64,000 nucleotides of DNA from positions 2,108,001 to 2,172,000 of the forward strand of contig NC_017934.1 in the NCBI RefSeq assembly GCF_000147715.2, given 5' to 3'. The stretch comes from Mesotoga prima MesG1.Ag.4.2. GTDB taxonomy: Bacteria; Thermotogota; Thermotogae; Petrotogales; Kosmotogaceae. The translations under genes were made by a program, and so were the position numbers. Under the pieces are notes generated by a model that worked only from the letters and a program-made list of their open reading frames with translations, ran no database searches and was not told the origin of the DNA. Below are positions 8,480-17,175 of this stretch, one piece after another (position 1 is the stretch's first letter; each line of letters opens with the position of its first letter).

Positions 8480-9628
8480 ATGATGAGAAAACTATTGATA
8501 CTGGTTGTTCTGACACTTATTGTCTTGGCGGGCGGAATTCCTTTGTACATACAGAGGAGTTACAAGGAAGAAGTAGTCGCCGGGCCGAGCGTGACAGACG
8601 TCTTCAAGCTAAGCAAGTATTTCGACGGAATCAAAGGAACCATTGCCGATACCGACGTCTTTGAGCTTAAAGGAGCAGAAGAGGGTGGAAAGACGCTGAT
8701 AATCGCGGGAACCCATGCAAATGAACCCTCTGCTGCCTTACTCGCCTATTTCTTCATAGAAAATCTGGAAGTCGAAAAGGGAACAATTTACGTAATCCCC
8801 CATTTCAACCGAAGCGGTTCTCTCGGGCCGCAGCCCGGTGGCGGTTTCCCGCTCTATTACTTCGTTGATACTCCCTGGGGTGAAAAGAAATTCAGAATGG
8901 GCGATCGAGGCTTCCAGGCACTCGACCAGTGGCCCGATCCAGATGTATATGTTCACTATCCAGACGGCCAGTTGTTGTCCTATATCGATGCAAGAAACAC
9001 AAACAGATCTTGGCCGGGAAGACCCGATGGCTACCTTGCGGAAAAGGTTTCCTTTGCAGCAATGGAGATGATCCGTAATGAAGGAATTGACGTGGTTATC
9101 GATCTTCATGAGGCAGAGGCAATGTATCCAGTAACAAACTGTATAGTTGCTCCCGAGAAGTCAATGCCCTACGCGATAGGAGCTGCGTTCTATGTAAAGG
9201 GAAGGGAGAAATTCGAAAACCATGTGGAATCTTCACCGGCTGGTTACAGGGGTCTTTCTCATAGAGAGATCGGAGATTGGTCAGACGCATACCCCTTCTT
9301 ACTGGAATCTCCTGGTGTGCACTTAGATCAGATTACGGCAGCGAAAACTCCTGAGCTGATCATAGACGGAATAGACCCGTTTGTACTGAAGGCCGGCGAA
9401 AAGGGACTGCTTTTCGTTCCATATGACGAAAACGGATTCTCTATGGACAGAAGAGTTGGGCAGCATTCTTCTGTCATACAGGAGATTTTGTCTCAGTGGA
9501 CGAAGAAGAATCCAGATCGCGGCTTCAAAGTCTCGGCTCCGAAACATGCGGACATTGTTGAAAATGGTCTCGGGTTTTATTTCAAAGATCCTTCTGAGGC
9601 GGATGAAGATAAGGTCTTTCTCCAGTAG
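8480..9628 (+). CDS. Membrane-anchored M14/AstE-AspA-like deacylase or carboxypeptidase
   Basis: A 382-residue protein with one N-terminal membrane anchor (residues 3-24) and a zinc-hydrolase domain outside. The metal motif AGTHANEPS (near residues 76-84) matches the H..E zinc ligands of the M14 succinylglutamate desuccinylase/aspartoacylase branch, and VIDLHEAEAMYP near 210 matches the third ligand block D.HE. Known members cleave acyl-amino acids or C-terminal amino acids. ATG occurs at both 8480 and 8483 after AGGAGGG. It is the last gene of the permease operon and is followed by a terminator, so it probably makes or trims the substrate of that permease (inference). Confidence 0.8.
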   Translation: MMRKLLILVVLTLIVLAGGIPLYIQRSYKEEVVAGPSVTDVFKLSKYFDGIKGTIADTDVFELKGAEEGGKTLIIAGTHANEPSAALLAYFFIENLEVEKGTIYVIPHFNRSGSLGPQPGGGFPLYYFVDTPWGEKKFRMGDRGFQALDQWPDPDVYVHYPDGQLLSYIDARNTNRSWPGRPDGYLAEKVSFAAMEMIRNEGIDVVIDLHEAEAMYPVTNCIVAPEKSMPYAIGAAFYVKGREKFENHVESSPAGYRGLSHREIGDWSDAYPFLLESPGVHLDQITAAKTPELIIDGIDPFVLKAGEKGLLFVPYDENGFSMDRRVGQHSSVIQEILSQWTKKNPDRGFKVSAPKHADIVENGLGFYFKDPSEADEDKVFLQ

Positions 9629-9648
9629 GGTTTTGTCTAGGCTGAATG

Positions 9649-9683
9649 AGTGCATGCGTTATCGAGGACGCATGCACTTTTTT
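9649..9683. terminator. Bidirectional rho-independent terminator
   Basis: AGTGCATGCGT (9649-9659) pairs perfectly with ACGCATGCACT (9668-9678), followed by six T. It lies between convergent genes (deacylase plus, HAD minus) and can serve the plus strand well; on the minus strand the T run is weak. Confidence 0.9.
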
Positions 9684-9705
9684 AGTTTTCGTCACGGTTC
9701 CGTTA

Positions 9706-10332
9706 TTAATCTTCTTGAATAATCCGCCCCAGCTGCAGCAGATCGTCGACTATATAGTCGACGTCTATCGAAGGTTTCGACCCATCTTGCGAAAAGAAGC
9801 AGGTTTTTGTTCCCGCATCCCTTGCGGCCATCACATCGAGATCTCTGTCGCCAATGGAGAGGGTTGATTCCGGTTTTAATCTGTGTCTTCTAATCGTGCT
9901 TATGAAAGCTTCTGGATCGGGCTTTCTTTTGAATCCGCTTTCTTTTGTGACAATTTCACTGAACAAGGAGGTCATCTCGAAGTAATCTAGCAGTTTGAAG
10001 GCTGTCCTTCTAGCTCGATGAGTAATTATTAGATTCACTCCACCATCTCTCTTAATTCTCGAGCATACCTCACGGGCACCACTGAATGGAGGCTGTTCGA
10101 CTGGATCCAATTCTTCCTCCATTCTTTGGAAGTCTTTGTAGAAAGCGTAATCAACTCCACGATCTAGATAAAAATCTACGGCCTTTCCCAGCGTTTCTTT
10201 CATCAGCGAGAGTATCTCATCTTCAGAAGCACCGTATCCGTGAATTGCCAGAGACTGCTTGAATAGTCTTACCATGGCGGGATAGGTGTTAAACAAGGAA
10301 CCATCGAAATCCCATATTAAATTTTCAATCAT
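9706..10332 (-). CDS. HAD-superfamily hydrolase (phosphatase-like)
   Basis: A 208-residue HAD hydrolase. ATG at 10332 is taken because WDFDG then starts at residue 7 as in its paralogue; GTG 10341 would add three residues. Motif I is D8-F-D10 (WDFDGSLFNTYP), motif II is ITHRAR near 105, motif III the lysine in KRKPDPEAF near 145 and motif IV GDRDLDVMAARDAG near 172. All catalytic residues are present. The cap region and length resemble phosphoglycolate-phosphatase-type enzymes. Its start overlaps the stop of the upstream HAD gene, with which it shares about 40% of positions by eye: a tandem duplication. Confidence 0.88.
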   Translation of the reverse strand: MIENLIWDFDGSLFNTYPAMVRLFKQSLAIHGYGASEDEILSLMKETLGKAVDFYLDRGVDYAFYKDFQRMEEELDPVEQPPFSGAREVCSRIKRDGGVNLIITHRARRTAFKLLDYFEMTSLFSEIVTKESGFKRKPDPEAFISTIRRHRLKPESTLSIGDRDLDVMAARDAGTKTCFFSQDGSKPSIDVDYIVDDLLQLGRIIQED

Positions 10333-10984
10333 CGCCTTCACAGCCGCTGAATCTGTTGCAAACCTGGAGGACAGAAGGAACCTGACTTAAAGAGGTTAAG
10401 ACGAAGTCCGCGCTGGTCTTTACGAAATCCTTATCTGGATTGAAAAGGCACGTTGCTATTCCCGCTCTCTTTCCAGCCTCTATATCGATCTCTCTGTCAC
10501 CTATCGTCAAGACTCTCTCTCTCTCAAGGCCGTATTTGTCAATTATGTACATTATTGCTTGAGGATCAGGCTTTCTCGCAAAGCCGCTATCCGCAGATAC
10601 GATTTCGGAGAAGAGATCGAGCATATTGTAGTAATTGAGAAGTTTGGTCATGGAGTAGTTGCTTCTATGACTGAAAAGGAAATTGCTGCCGCCGTTCCTG
10701 TTGATCTTCACACAAATCTCCTTCGCGTTATCAAATGGCGGCTGTTTCTCGGGTTGCAGAAGGTTTTCTATGCGGTAGAAATCCTCAAGGAAGCCATTCT
10801 TCAGCTTATATTTGTTGACAAAATAGCTTGCAGCTTTCGATGTCGACTCCTTGAGCTTTTCAAGAATTTCATCTATTGAGGCTTTGACATCATACTTCTC
10901 GAGAACTTCCTGAAATACCTTTGCTGCAGCTGGGTAAGTATCGAAAAGTGTACCTCCGAAATCCCAAATCACGTAATCATACAT
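10325..10984 (-). CDS. HAD-superfamily protein lacking the second motif-I aspartate
   Basis: A 219-residue paralogue of the next gene. Motif I reads WDFGGTLFDTYP: the nucleophile D8 is kept but the general acid/base D10 is Gly. Motif II (LFSHRSN), the motif III lysine in ARKPDPQAI and motif IV GDREIDIEAGKRAG are all intact. Loss of only D+2 usually cripples phosphomonoesterase turnover or shifts chemistry in this superfamily, so it may be a slow phosphatase, a binding protein or a partner of the intact copy. Its last eight bases overlap the second HAD gene, so expression is coupled. Confidence 0.85.
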   Translation of the reverse strand: MYDYVIWDFGGTLFDTYPAAAKVFQEVLEKYDVKASIDEILEKLKESTSKAASYFVNKYKLKNGFLEDFYRIENLLQPEKQPPFDNAKEICVKINRNGGSNFLFSHRSNYSMTKLLNYYNMLDLFSEIVSADSGFARKPDPQAIMYIIDKYGLERERVLTIGDREIDIEAGKRAGIATCLFNPDKDFVKTSADFVLTSLSQVPSVLQVCNRFSGCEGDD

Positions 10985-11052
10985 AGTACTTCCCCTTTCT
11001 TGGATCTAAATCAATAATAAACGCTTTTGGGGATTTCGTCCTGTCGGGTATC

Positions 11053-11556
11053 TTAAGAATCCTGGGTTTCTTCAAGATATCTTACCCTTGATGCAGCGAT
11101 TATTTCCAACGTTTCTTCCCTTCTTACCCAGCCTTCGATACCCGTTTTCTTCTTTTCGAGATCCTTGTATACGGAGAAGAAATGCTCTATCTCTTTCAGC
11201 AGATGAGGTGGAACATCATCGAGAGTCTCAATGTAATTCCAGACCGGATCATGAATCGGAACACAAAGGACCTTTTCATCGGGTCCCTTCTCGTCCCACA
11301 TCTTGAATGCGCCTATGGGCTTCGCTTCTATTAGACAGCCAGGAAAGGTTGGCTCCCACAGCAAAACCATCGCATCGAGCGGGTCCTCATCCTCGGCAAG
11401 CGTATTGAGGATGAAGCCATAATCCATTGGATAATGGACCGCAGAAAACAGCGTCCTGTCGAATCTTATTCTTTGAAACTTCTTGTCGTATTCGTACTTG
11501 TTCCTGCTCCCTTTCGGAATCTCTATCATTATGTCCAGTACTATTTCTTCCTGCAA
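11053..11556 (-). CDS. ppa: Inorganic pyrophosphatase (family I)
   Basis: A 167-residue soluble family I pyrophosphatase, hydrolysing diphosphate to phosphate. Diagnostic blocks: IEIPKGSRNKYEYD near residue 10-23, YPMDYGFI near 45, the signature AEDEDPLDAMVL (the D..D.LD metal-binding motif), and the DEK.L.VP segment. TTG 11556 is favoured because GGAGGTGA at 11562-11569 lies five bases upstream; a GTG at 11571 would overlap that site. The gene is monocistronic with a likely extended -10 (TGGCATAAT, minus strand, about 11574-11583). Confidence 0.93.
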   Translation of the reverse strand: MQEEIVLDIMIEIPKGSRNKYEYDKKFQRIRFDRTLFSAVHYPMDYGFILNTLAEDEDPLDAMVLLWEPTFPGCLIEAKPIGAFKMWDEKGPDEKVLCVPIHDPVWNYIETLDDVPPHLLKEIEHFFSVYKDLEKKKTGIEGWVRREETLEIIAASRVRYLEETQDS

Positions 11557-11575
11557 AGCTGTCACCTCCACAACA

Positions 11576-11584
11576 ATTATGCCA
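11576..11584 (-). promoter_or_regulatory. Possible extended -10 for pyrophosphatase gene
   Basis: On the minus strand TGG-CATAAT ends just before the ribosome binding site of ppa, giving an almost leaderless mRNA. No good -35 is seen. Confidence 0.35.
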
Positions 11585-11614
11585 GAAAGACCACAGTCTC
11601 ATGATTATCATAAA

Positions 11615-11640
11615 AGAAGAACCCCTTATGGGGTTCTTCT
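11615..11640 (-). terminator. Terminator after the dockerin-protease operon
   Basis: AGAAGAACCCC (11615-11625) and GGGGTTCTTCT (11630-11640) form a perfect 11-base stem with a TTAT tetraloop. On the minus strand the stem runs into TTTTA. It ends the two-gene operon 14482-11662. Confidence 0.85.
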
Positions 11641-11661
11641 AGACCGATTTCAAAAACAGTC

Positions 11662-13128
11662 TTACCTGTTGTTAAATAAGAATACCCAGGCAGCAGCGTC
11701 TTCGCCGTTGATCTTCCCGTCCTTGGGGAAGGAAATGTCGCAAGCGGTTATGTCGTCTGCTTCCGTAGAACCGATCTTTTCAACTAGATATTCGAAATCC
11801 TTCGTATCAACAACGCCATCGCTATTGACGTCAAGATCGTCACCTTCGTGATGAGCGAGATCATCGAATATTGGCAGGTACATCTCTCTTTTTTCAATTT
11901 CCCAGAAGCCCAGCTGCCCACTTTCATATTGTTCTTCACTGATAGCCGGAATCACGAAGTAACCACCATCTCCCCAGTCATAGGCCCAGGAGTTCTTTAT
12001 TATCCAGAACGTGGTGGTTGTGAAAATCGGTGAGGCCGCCTGTGTTGGATCGACATATGTGTAGCTTTCAATCTCTTCGTCCAGAATAGGAGTTGCATCT
12101 GGATTTGTCTTGCCAGCTAGAATAATATCGTCGAGATCTGTGGCACTTGCCCATCCGACTAGAGTAACTGCATGTCCGCCCGTACTATAATCTCCTTCTA
12201 CTGGAGAATATATACCCTTTGAATAGTAGTTGAAACTATACGGAACTGAGAAAGAGACGGCAAGAGATCCATAATCTGAAAGCGCTGTCTTGATCATGTT
12301 CAAATAGTCTTCATAGCTGTACCCTAGCTCAGCTGCCGATGTGGATGGAGGGATCATAACGGTTCGGGACGACTTCAACAGTGGAGCATCGTAGGCAGAT
12401 GGAGGCAGAGGAATCTCCTCCCTAGCATCAATATAGACTTCTGAGAATGGAGCATACTGTTCTTCCATCATCCCATACCTTATGAGATTGTACATTGCAA
12501 AGTAACTGTTTCCACCCTCAAGACTGTTCTTATCCTGAACATAACTGTCTGGTGAAAAACTGTAGATATCCCAGTCTATGTTGTGATAAGTTCCCCATCG
12601 TTCCGAATAATCGAAGGTGTTATCAACGTTGCCGTTCATTCCGAAAGACTGCACCGCCAAAGCGCTCTCAAAAGAGCCCACAGTGGCAAAAGACCAGCAG
12701 CTTCCATGAATGAACTGATCTCTTATAGGTTCGAGTCTTACAAAACTGCTCTCGGCTACTACGCGAGGTTCCAGAAGCACGAAAGTCGACATCATAAGAT
12801 CATCAGTAGTTGTCATTCCCTGTATAGAGAATTCATCCATCTCTTCTATGTATGCCAACCTCAAATACTCGATGAATCTCTCACGCACTTCATCTGGAAG
12901 GTCTATGTAGCTATTGAGTTTCTCGAAAATCACTTCTACGTCACCAATGTTAGCTGTCTCCAGCTTTGCAACGAAGCTCTCTTCTAGATCTGCTTTCCAG
13001 CTAAGATTCATGCTTGATATCGCCGAGTTGATTTCCGCCTCTATGGATGCTACCTGAGTTGCAACGTTAGCAGTTGCAAACGTGTATAAGAACAAAACCG
13101 AAAGTAATACTACCAATATTTTCTTCAT
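11662..13128 (-). CDS. Secreted papain-like cysteine protease with C-terminal dockerin-like domain
   Basis: A 488-residue exported protease. ATG 13128 is six bases from GGGGGG at 13135-13140 and starts a signal peptide (1-20, FATANVA). Residues 25-125 form a helical propeptide-like region. The C1A catalytic core follows: oxyanion Gln138 and Cys144 in DQFIHGSCWSFA, His319 in GGHAVTLVGW and Asn379 in WIIKNSWAYDWGDGGYF. Residues 430-488 look like a type I dockerin: calcium loop 1 is D433-V-N-S-D437-G-V-V-D441-T-K-D444, and loop 2 ends KDGKINGEDA (470-479) preceded by ACD with a two-residue insertion. It lies 13 bases behind a lipoprotein with a cohesin-like domain, suggesting a tethered surface protease (inference). 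Confidence 0.88.
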   Translation of the reverse strand: MKKILVVLLSVLFLYTFATANVATQVASIEAEINSAISSMNLSWKADLEESFVAKLETANIGDVEVIFEKLNSYIDLPDEVRERFIEYLRLAYIEEMDEFSIQGMTTTDDLMMSTFVLLEPRVVAESSFVRLEPIRDQFIHGSCWSFATVGSFESALAVQSFGMNGNVDNTFDYSERWGTYHNIDWDIYSFSPDSYVQDKNSLEGGNSYFAMYNLIRYGMMEEQYAPFSEVYIDAREEIPLPPSAYDAPLLKSSRTVMIPPSTSAAELGYSYEDYLNMIKTALSDYGSLAVSFSVPYSFNYYSKGIYSPVEGDYSTGGHAVTLVGWASATDLDDIILAGKTNPDATPILDEEIESYTYVDPTQAASPIFTTTTFWIIKNSWAYDWGDGGYFVIPAISEEQYESGQLGFWEIEKREMYLPIFDDLAHHEGDDLDVNSDGVVDTKDFEYLVEKIGSTEADDITACDISFPKDGKINGEDAAAWVFLFNNR

Positions 13129-13141
13129 GGTCATCCCCCCT

Positions 13142-14482
13142 TTACTCCAAGAAGACAATCGGTTCGTGATCAACTATGAACCCGTCAACCGAACCATTGT
13201 CTACATCTCTGAAAGCGGGATTTGGTAAATCGGGATAAGTGCCGTACGTATCCCAGTAACCTTCATACGCCAGTCCCACGGCAATGAGTTCACCTTCGAA
13301 ATCTTCAGGAACCGAGAAAGTGAGAGTTGCGAAGACATCGTCGGCCGCTTCGGCTTCATCTACTCCGTTTAGGAAGGCTTTGTAAAGAGTAACGGCCTCA
13401 TCACTACTCTTGAATGTTCCAACATCCTTCAGACCTGCCATGAAGTTTCCAAATTCGACGCCTTCGAGAACCAAACCCTCGCTATTCCACAGAGAGAGTT
13501 GAACATATCTGACATCATACAGATCGGCAAAACTCGCAACATTTTCTGTCAAGACACTTACTGTAAACGAATCACCAGGTCCTATATCACCGTCGGGAGT
13601 AGAAAGGCTTATTATTGGTTTTTCATCTGAGTCATACCTCTCTCTCAACGCGAAGGCTTTGTAAGCTTCTCCGTAGTCGTTAAGCGTGTTTCCGAAAACG
13701 TGAGCTTCTACCCATCTCGCGTAAACTGTGTTAAGATCAAATCCCACTTCAGCAAACTTGTAGAACAAGACATATCCGCTGTAAGGACCTTCAACACCGG
13801 CATAGTATGCCCTTATCGATTTCTCGCCATACTCGAATCCATAAGGCACCCATAGCGTATCATAATCTATCAAATAACCAGGTAGATACACATATGTCTG
13901 AAGATCGGGCCTGTCATTTGGTATTTCTTCCCATGTGTCATACATGCCATCATCATCGGTGTCGAGCAGGTTGAGCCGCTTCCTTACCGTTACCTCTTCG
14001 GCAGGTAGAATTTCCTCTGAAGCAGTCTTGTAAAACCTGATACCGAAAGCCTCATCTTCGATATACTGGAAATAGTCGCTGTAGTCAAAGTACATTAATC
14101 CAGCTCCAGACTGGAAGAGCTCTCTCTTAAGATTCGTGGCTTTGAAAGAAATCGTCTCCTTCGATTGAGCACCCATCGAATCGGTTGCTACAACCTCTGC
14201 GACGTACTTCCCCTCTTCGTCGAGAGCGTACATCGCTTCACCGGTGTCGACTACAGAAAGAACTTCAGCCCCATTTCTGTAGAGCTTGAACTCAGAAGTT
14301 ACTTCTGTGTCATCAAAGTCAGTTATTTCCCACTCGAAAGTGACAAGCGTCATCGGAGCAATTTCCTGCCCTTCCGAAACGGAGCCTGTCAACGATATTA
14401 CCGGTGGATTGTTGATCTTAAAGCAGCCGGAGACAAATAGCATGAATCCCAGCAGAAGAGTAATCAACAACGTTTTCTTCAT
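13142..14482 (-). CDS. Lipoprotein with Ig/PKD-like and cohesin-like domains
   Basis: A 446-residue lipoprotein: lipobox FVSG-Cys20 after a hydrophobic signal. Residues 27-117 look like an Ig/PKD module (PPVISLTGSVSEGQEI, TFEWEITDFDD, GKYVAEVVATDSMGA). Residues 118-287 are a middle region with one calcium-loop-like stretch DTDDDGMYD. Residues 288-446 resemble a cohesin: PIISLSTPDGDIGPGDSF, then FTVSVLTENV, LYDVRYVQLSL, LEGVEFGNFM, and DDVFATLTFSVPEDF, in the order and spacing of cohesin strands, then a C-terminal VDNGSVDGF. RBS AGGGGG lies seven bases before ATG 14482. The following gene encodes a dockerin-bearing protease, which supports the cohesin call. Domain assignment needs a profile search. 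Confidence 0.75.
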   Translation of the reverse strand: MKKTLLITLLLGFMLFVSGCFKINNPPVISLTGSVSEGQEIAPMTLVTFEWEITDFDDTEVTSEFKLYRNGAEVLSVVDTGEAMYALDEEGKYVAEVVATDSMGAQSKETISFKATNLKRELFQSGAGLMYFDYSDYFQYIEDEAFGIRFYKTASEEILPAEEVTVRKRLNLLDTDDDGMYDTWEEIPNDRPDLQTYVYLPGYLIDYDTLWVPYGFEYGEKSIRAYYAGVEGPYSGYVLFYKFAEVGFDLNTVYARWVEAHVFGNTLNDYGEAYKAFALRERYDSDEKPIISLSTPDGDIGPGDSFTVSVLTENVASFADLYDVRYVQLSLWNSEGLVLEGVEFGNFMAGLKDVGTFKSSDEAVTLYKAFLNGVDEAEAADDVFATLTFSVPEDFEGELIAVGLAYEGYWDTYGTYPDLPNPAFRDVDNGSVDGFIVDHEPIVFLE

Positions 14483-14521
14483 TCTCTTACCCCCTTTTCA
14501 AAGATTTCGCGTTCAAAGACA

Positions 14522-14550
14522 ATTATACATTCACAGGCGCCGATTCTGAA
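14522..14550 (-). promoter_or_regulatory. Sigma-70 type promoter for cohesin-like/dockerin-like operon
   Basis: On the minus strand TTCAGA (14550-14545), 17-base spacer, TATAAT (14527-14522). Transcription would start near 14515, about 33 bases before the lipoprotein ATG. Confidence 0.65.
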
Positions 14551-14740
14551 AACCCCCGTTTCTGAACAATTCTGCTTTCATGGCTTGAAAACATAATTTT
14601 TCGCTTTGTCTAGATCCTACCTGACACCGTCGGAGAATCTCTGAAAAACTCCGATAAACGACTCGTCAACATGCTTTTCAATGAAGAGATTTGCTTCACT
14701 TTCAACCGGGTTCTTCATCCCAAATTCAGTAACACTCCCA

Positions 14741-14749
14741 TGTTATAAT
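14741..14749 (+). promoter_or_regulatory. Extended -10 promoter of leuS
   Basis: TG-t-TATAAT at 14741-14749, about 50 bases before the leuS start; no clear -35. Confidence 0.55.
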
Positions 14750-14799
14750 CCATCTAAATTGCTTTTCTCAGGCTTCATATTCAATTGTGGAGGTAGCAC

Positions 14800-17175
14800 A
14801 TGTACGATTTCAGGGCGATCGAAAAGAAATGGCAGGAATATTACGCTAAGGAGAAACCATTCAATATAGACCTTGAAAAGGCCGAACGACCATTCTACAA
14901 CCTCATGATGTTTCCCTATCCCTCCGCAGCGGGGCTTCACATAGGAAATATGTTTTCCTTCATAGGTTCGGATGTATATGGAAGGTTCATGAAACTGAAG
15001 GGCTATGATGTATTTGAACCGATCGGCTTCGATGCCTTTGGAATTCACAGCGAGAACTACGCTTTGAAAGTTGGGAAACATCCCGCAGAACTCACCCCAA
15101 AGAGCATAGAGTATTTCAGAGAAGAGCAGCTGAAAAAGATTGGAAATATCTTCGATTGGAACAGCGAAGCGATTACCTCCTCTCCAGAGTACTACAAGTG
15201 GACGCAGTGGATATTCATACAGTTATTCAAGAATGGACTTGCAGAAAAGCGCTCTTCAAATGTGAACTGGTGTCCATCGTGCAAAACGGTGCTTGCTGAT
15301 GAACAGGTTATCGATGGCCGTTGTGAACGGTGCAACAGCGAAGTTGAGAAGCGTGAGATGAGTCAGTGGTTCTTCAAGATCACAGAATACGCAGAGAAGC
15401 TGCTGTCTAACCTGGAGAAGCTTGACTGGACCGATACGACCAAAAATCTTCAGCGGGCCTGGATAGGCAAATCCTCCGGAGCTACGATCTCTTTTGAAGT
15501 ATCCGGAATGAATGAGAAGATAGATGTTTTTACAACCCGTCCAGATACGATATTTGGAGTAACTTACATAGTTGTTGCTCCTGAATATGGTCTGGTCAGT
15601 AAGCTAATCACGCCCTCAACACTACAGGCCTTTGAAAACTTCAAAGAAGAAGTCAAGAACATGGATCTTGCCACGAGAACATCTATTTCGCGCCCCAAGA
15701 ATGGAATATTCACCGGATCTTACGCCGTTCACCCTCTTACAGGTGAGGAGCTTCCAATATGGATAGGAGATTACGTTCTGGCAGAATACGGAACGGGCGC
15801 TGTTATGGCCGTCCCGGCACACGACGAGAGAGATTATGTCTTTGCGAAGAAGTATGGACTGGAGATAAAACAGGTTATCGAATGTGATCCCTCACAGTTG
15901 CCCTATACTGAGAAGGGAAAGATGATCAACAGCGGAAAGTATTCGGACATGCTCAGCGCTGACTTCATCGAGAGGATAGATGAAGTGAGCGAGAGTATAA
16001 AGGGTTCGGTAAACTACCACCTTCATGATTGGTGCATCTCGAGGCAACGCTATTGGGGTCCGCCAATTCCGATTGTGTACTGTGATAAGTGTGGAACGAT
16101 TCCGGTGCCTGAAGATCAGTTGCCGGTAACGCTACCAAATACCGATGATTACATACCGGACGGAAGTGGGAAGTCTCCTTTGGCAAAGAATGAAGAGTTT
16201 GTCAACACGATTTGCCCTGTTTGCGGTGGACCGGCTAGACGAGAGACCGATGTATCCGACAATTTCCTTGATTCGGCTTGGTACTATCTGAGATACCTCT
16301 CACCGAACGATAACAGTGCACCTTTTGATGATGGGCTGGTTGAAAAGTGGTGCCCGGTCGATATGTATATAGGGGGAAATGAACACGCTACCCTGCACCT
16401 CATGTACTCGAGATTTCTTTCAATGGCACTTCACGATATGGGTTTTCTTCCTTTTGAAGAGCCGTTCACCTCATTCAGAGGTCACGGACTCATAATTAAG
16501 GACGGCGAGAAGATGTCGAAGTCCAAGGGCAACATTGTCAATCCAAACGAATATTTTGAGAGCCATGGAGTAGATACCCTCAGGACATATCTGATGTTCA
16601 TGGGTACGTTTCTTGAAGGAGGAGACTTCAGGGACAGCGGGATGGACGCTATGAGGAGGTTTCTCAATCGTGTATGGGACATCGCTACTATGCCCGAAGG
16701 GAGAAGTTCTACCGAGTTGAAGATAAAGATGTCAGAGACTGTAGAGAAAGTAGATTATTCAGTCAAGAACATCAAGCCGAACACGGCAATTGCCGCTATC
16801 ATGGAGTTTGTTAATGAAGCTTCGAAAGAGGTTTCTATTGAAAGACAGCTTGTCATAGATATGGCAAAGCTTCTTTCTCCATTTGCACCGTTTGTCTGTG
16901 AAGAGATTTACAGTATGAAGGGTGGAAAGAAGAAGACAATTCTTGACGATGGATTCCCATATGGTTATGAGAAGTACGCATCTATGGCCAAGACGGAATT
17001 GCCTGTCCAAATCACTGGAAAGATGAGGGGGAAAGTCGTGCTTCCTCAGAACGCATCCCAGGAAGAGGCGATGGAAGCAGTAATGGCTGATGAAAAGCTC
17101 TCAAAAATGCTTGAAGGAAAGTCAATAAGAAAGATCATCTACGTTCAAGACAAGATAATCAACATAATTATTTGA
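14800..17175 (+). CDS. leuS: Leucyl-tRNA synthetase
   Basis: A 791-residue class I aminoacyl-tRNA synthetase charging tRNA-Leu. The HIGH motif is H47-I-G-N50 in AAGLHIGN and the KMSKS loop is residues 571-575 in GEKMSKSKGN. A zinc knuckle with Cys158, Cys161, Cys175 and Cys178 precedes the CP1 editing domain (about 220-400, with TTRPDTIFGVTY and the GTGAVMAVPAHDERD editing block). A second C..C pair lies near 425-430 and 470. It is somewhat shorter than typical bacterial LeuRS of 810-870 residues because the C-terminal region is compact. ATG 14800 follows GGAGGT at 14789-14794. It is a stand-alone gene. Confidence 0.97.
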   Translation: MYDFRAIEKKWQEYYAKEKPFNIDLEKAERPFYNLMMFPYPSAAGLHIGNMFSFIGSDVYGRFMKLKGYDVFEPIGFDAFGIHSENYALKVGKHPAELTPKSIEYFREEQLKKIGNIFDWNSEAITSSPEYYKWTQWIFIQLFKNGLAEKRSSNVNWCPSCKTVLADEQVIDGRCERCNSEVEKREMSQWFFKITEYAEKLLSNLEKLDWTDTTKNLQRAWIGKSSGATISFEVSGMNEKIDVFTTRPDTIFGVTYIVVAPEYGLVSKLITPSTLQAFENFKEEVKNMDLATRTSISRPKNGIFTGSYAVHPLTGEELPIWIGDYVLAEYGTGAVMAVPAHDERDYVFAKKYGLEIKQVIECDPSQLPYTEKGKMINSGKYSDMLSADFIERIDEVSESIKGSVNYHLHDWCISRQRYWGPPIPIVYCDKCGTIPVPEDQLPVTLPNTDDYIPDGSGKSPLAKNEEFVNTICPVCGGPARRETDVSDNFLDSAWYYLRYLSPNDNSAPFDDGLVEKWCPVDMYIGGNEHATLHLMYSRFLSMALHDMGFLPFEEPFTSFRGHGLIIKDGEKMSKSKGNIVNPNEYFESHGVDTLRTYLMFMGTFLEGGDFRDSGMDAMRRFLNRVWDIATMPEGRSSTELKIKMSETVEKVDYSVKNIKPNTAIAAIMEFVNEASKEVSIERQLVIDMAKLLSPFAPFVCEEIYSMKGGKKKTILDDGFPYGYEKYASMAKTELPVQITGKMRGKVVLPQNASQEEAMEAVMADEKLSKMLEGKSIRKIIYVQDKIINIII

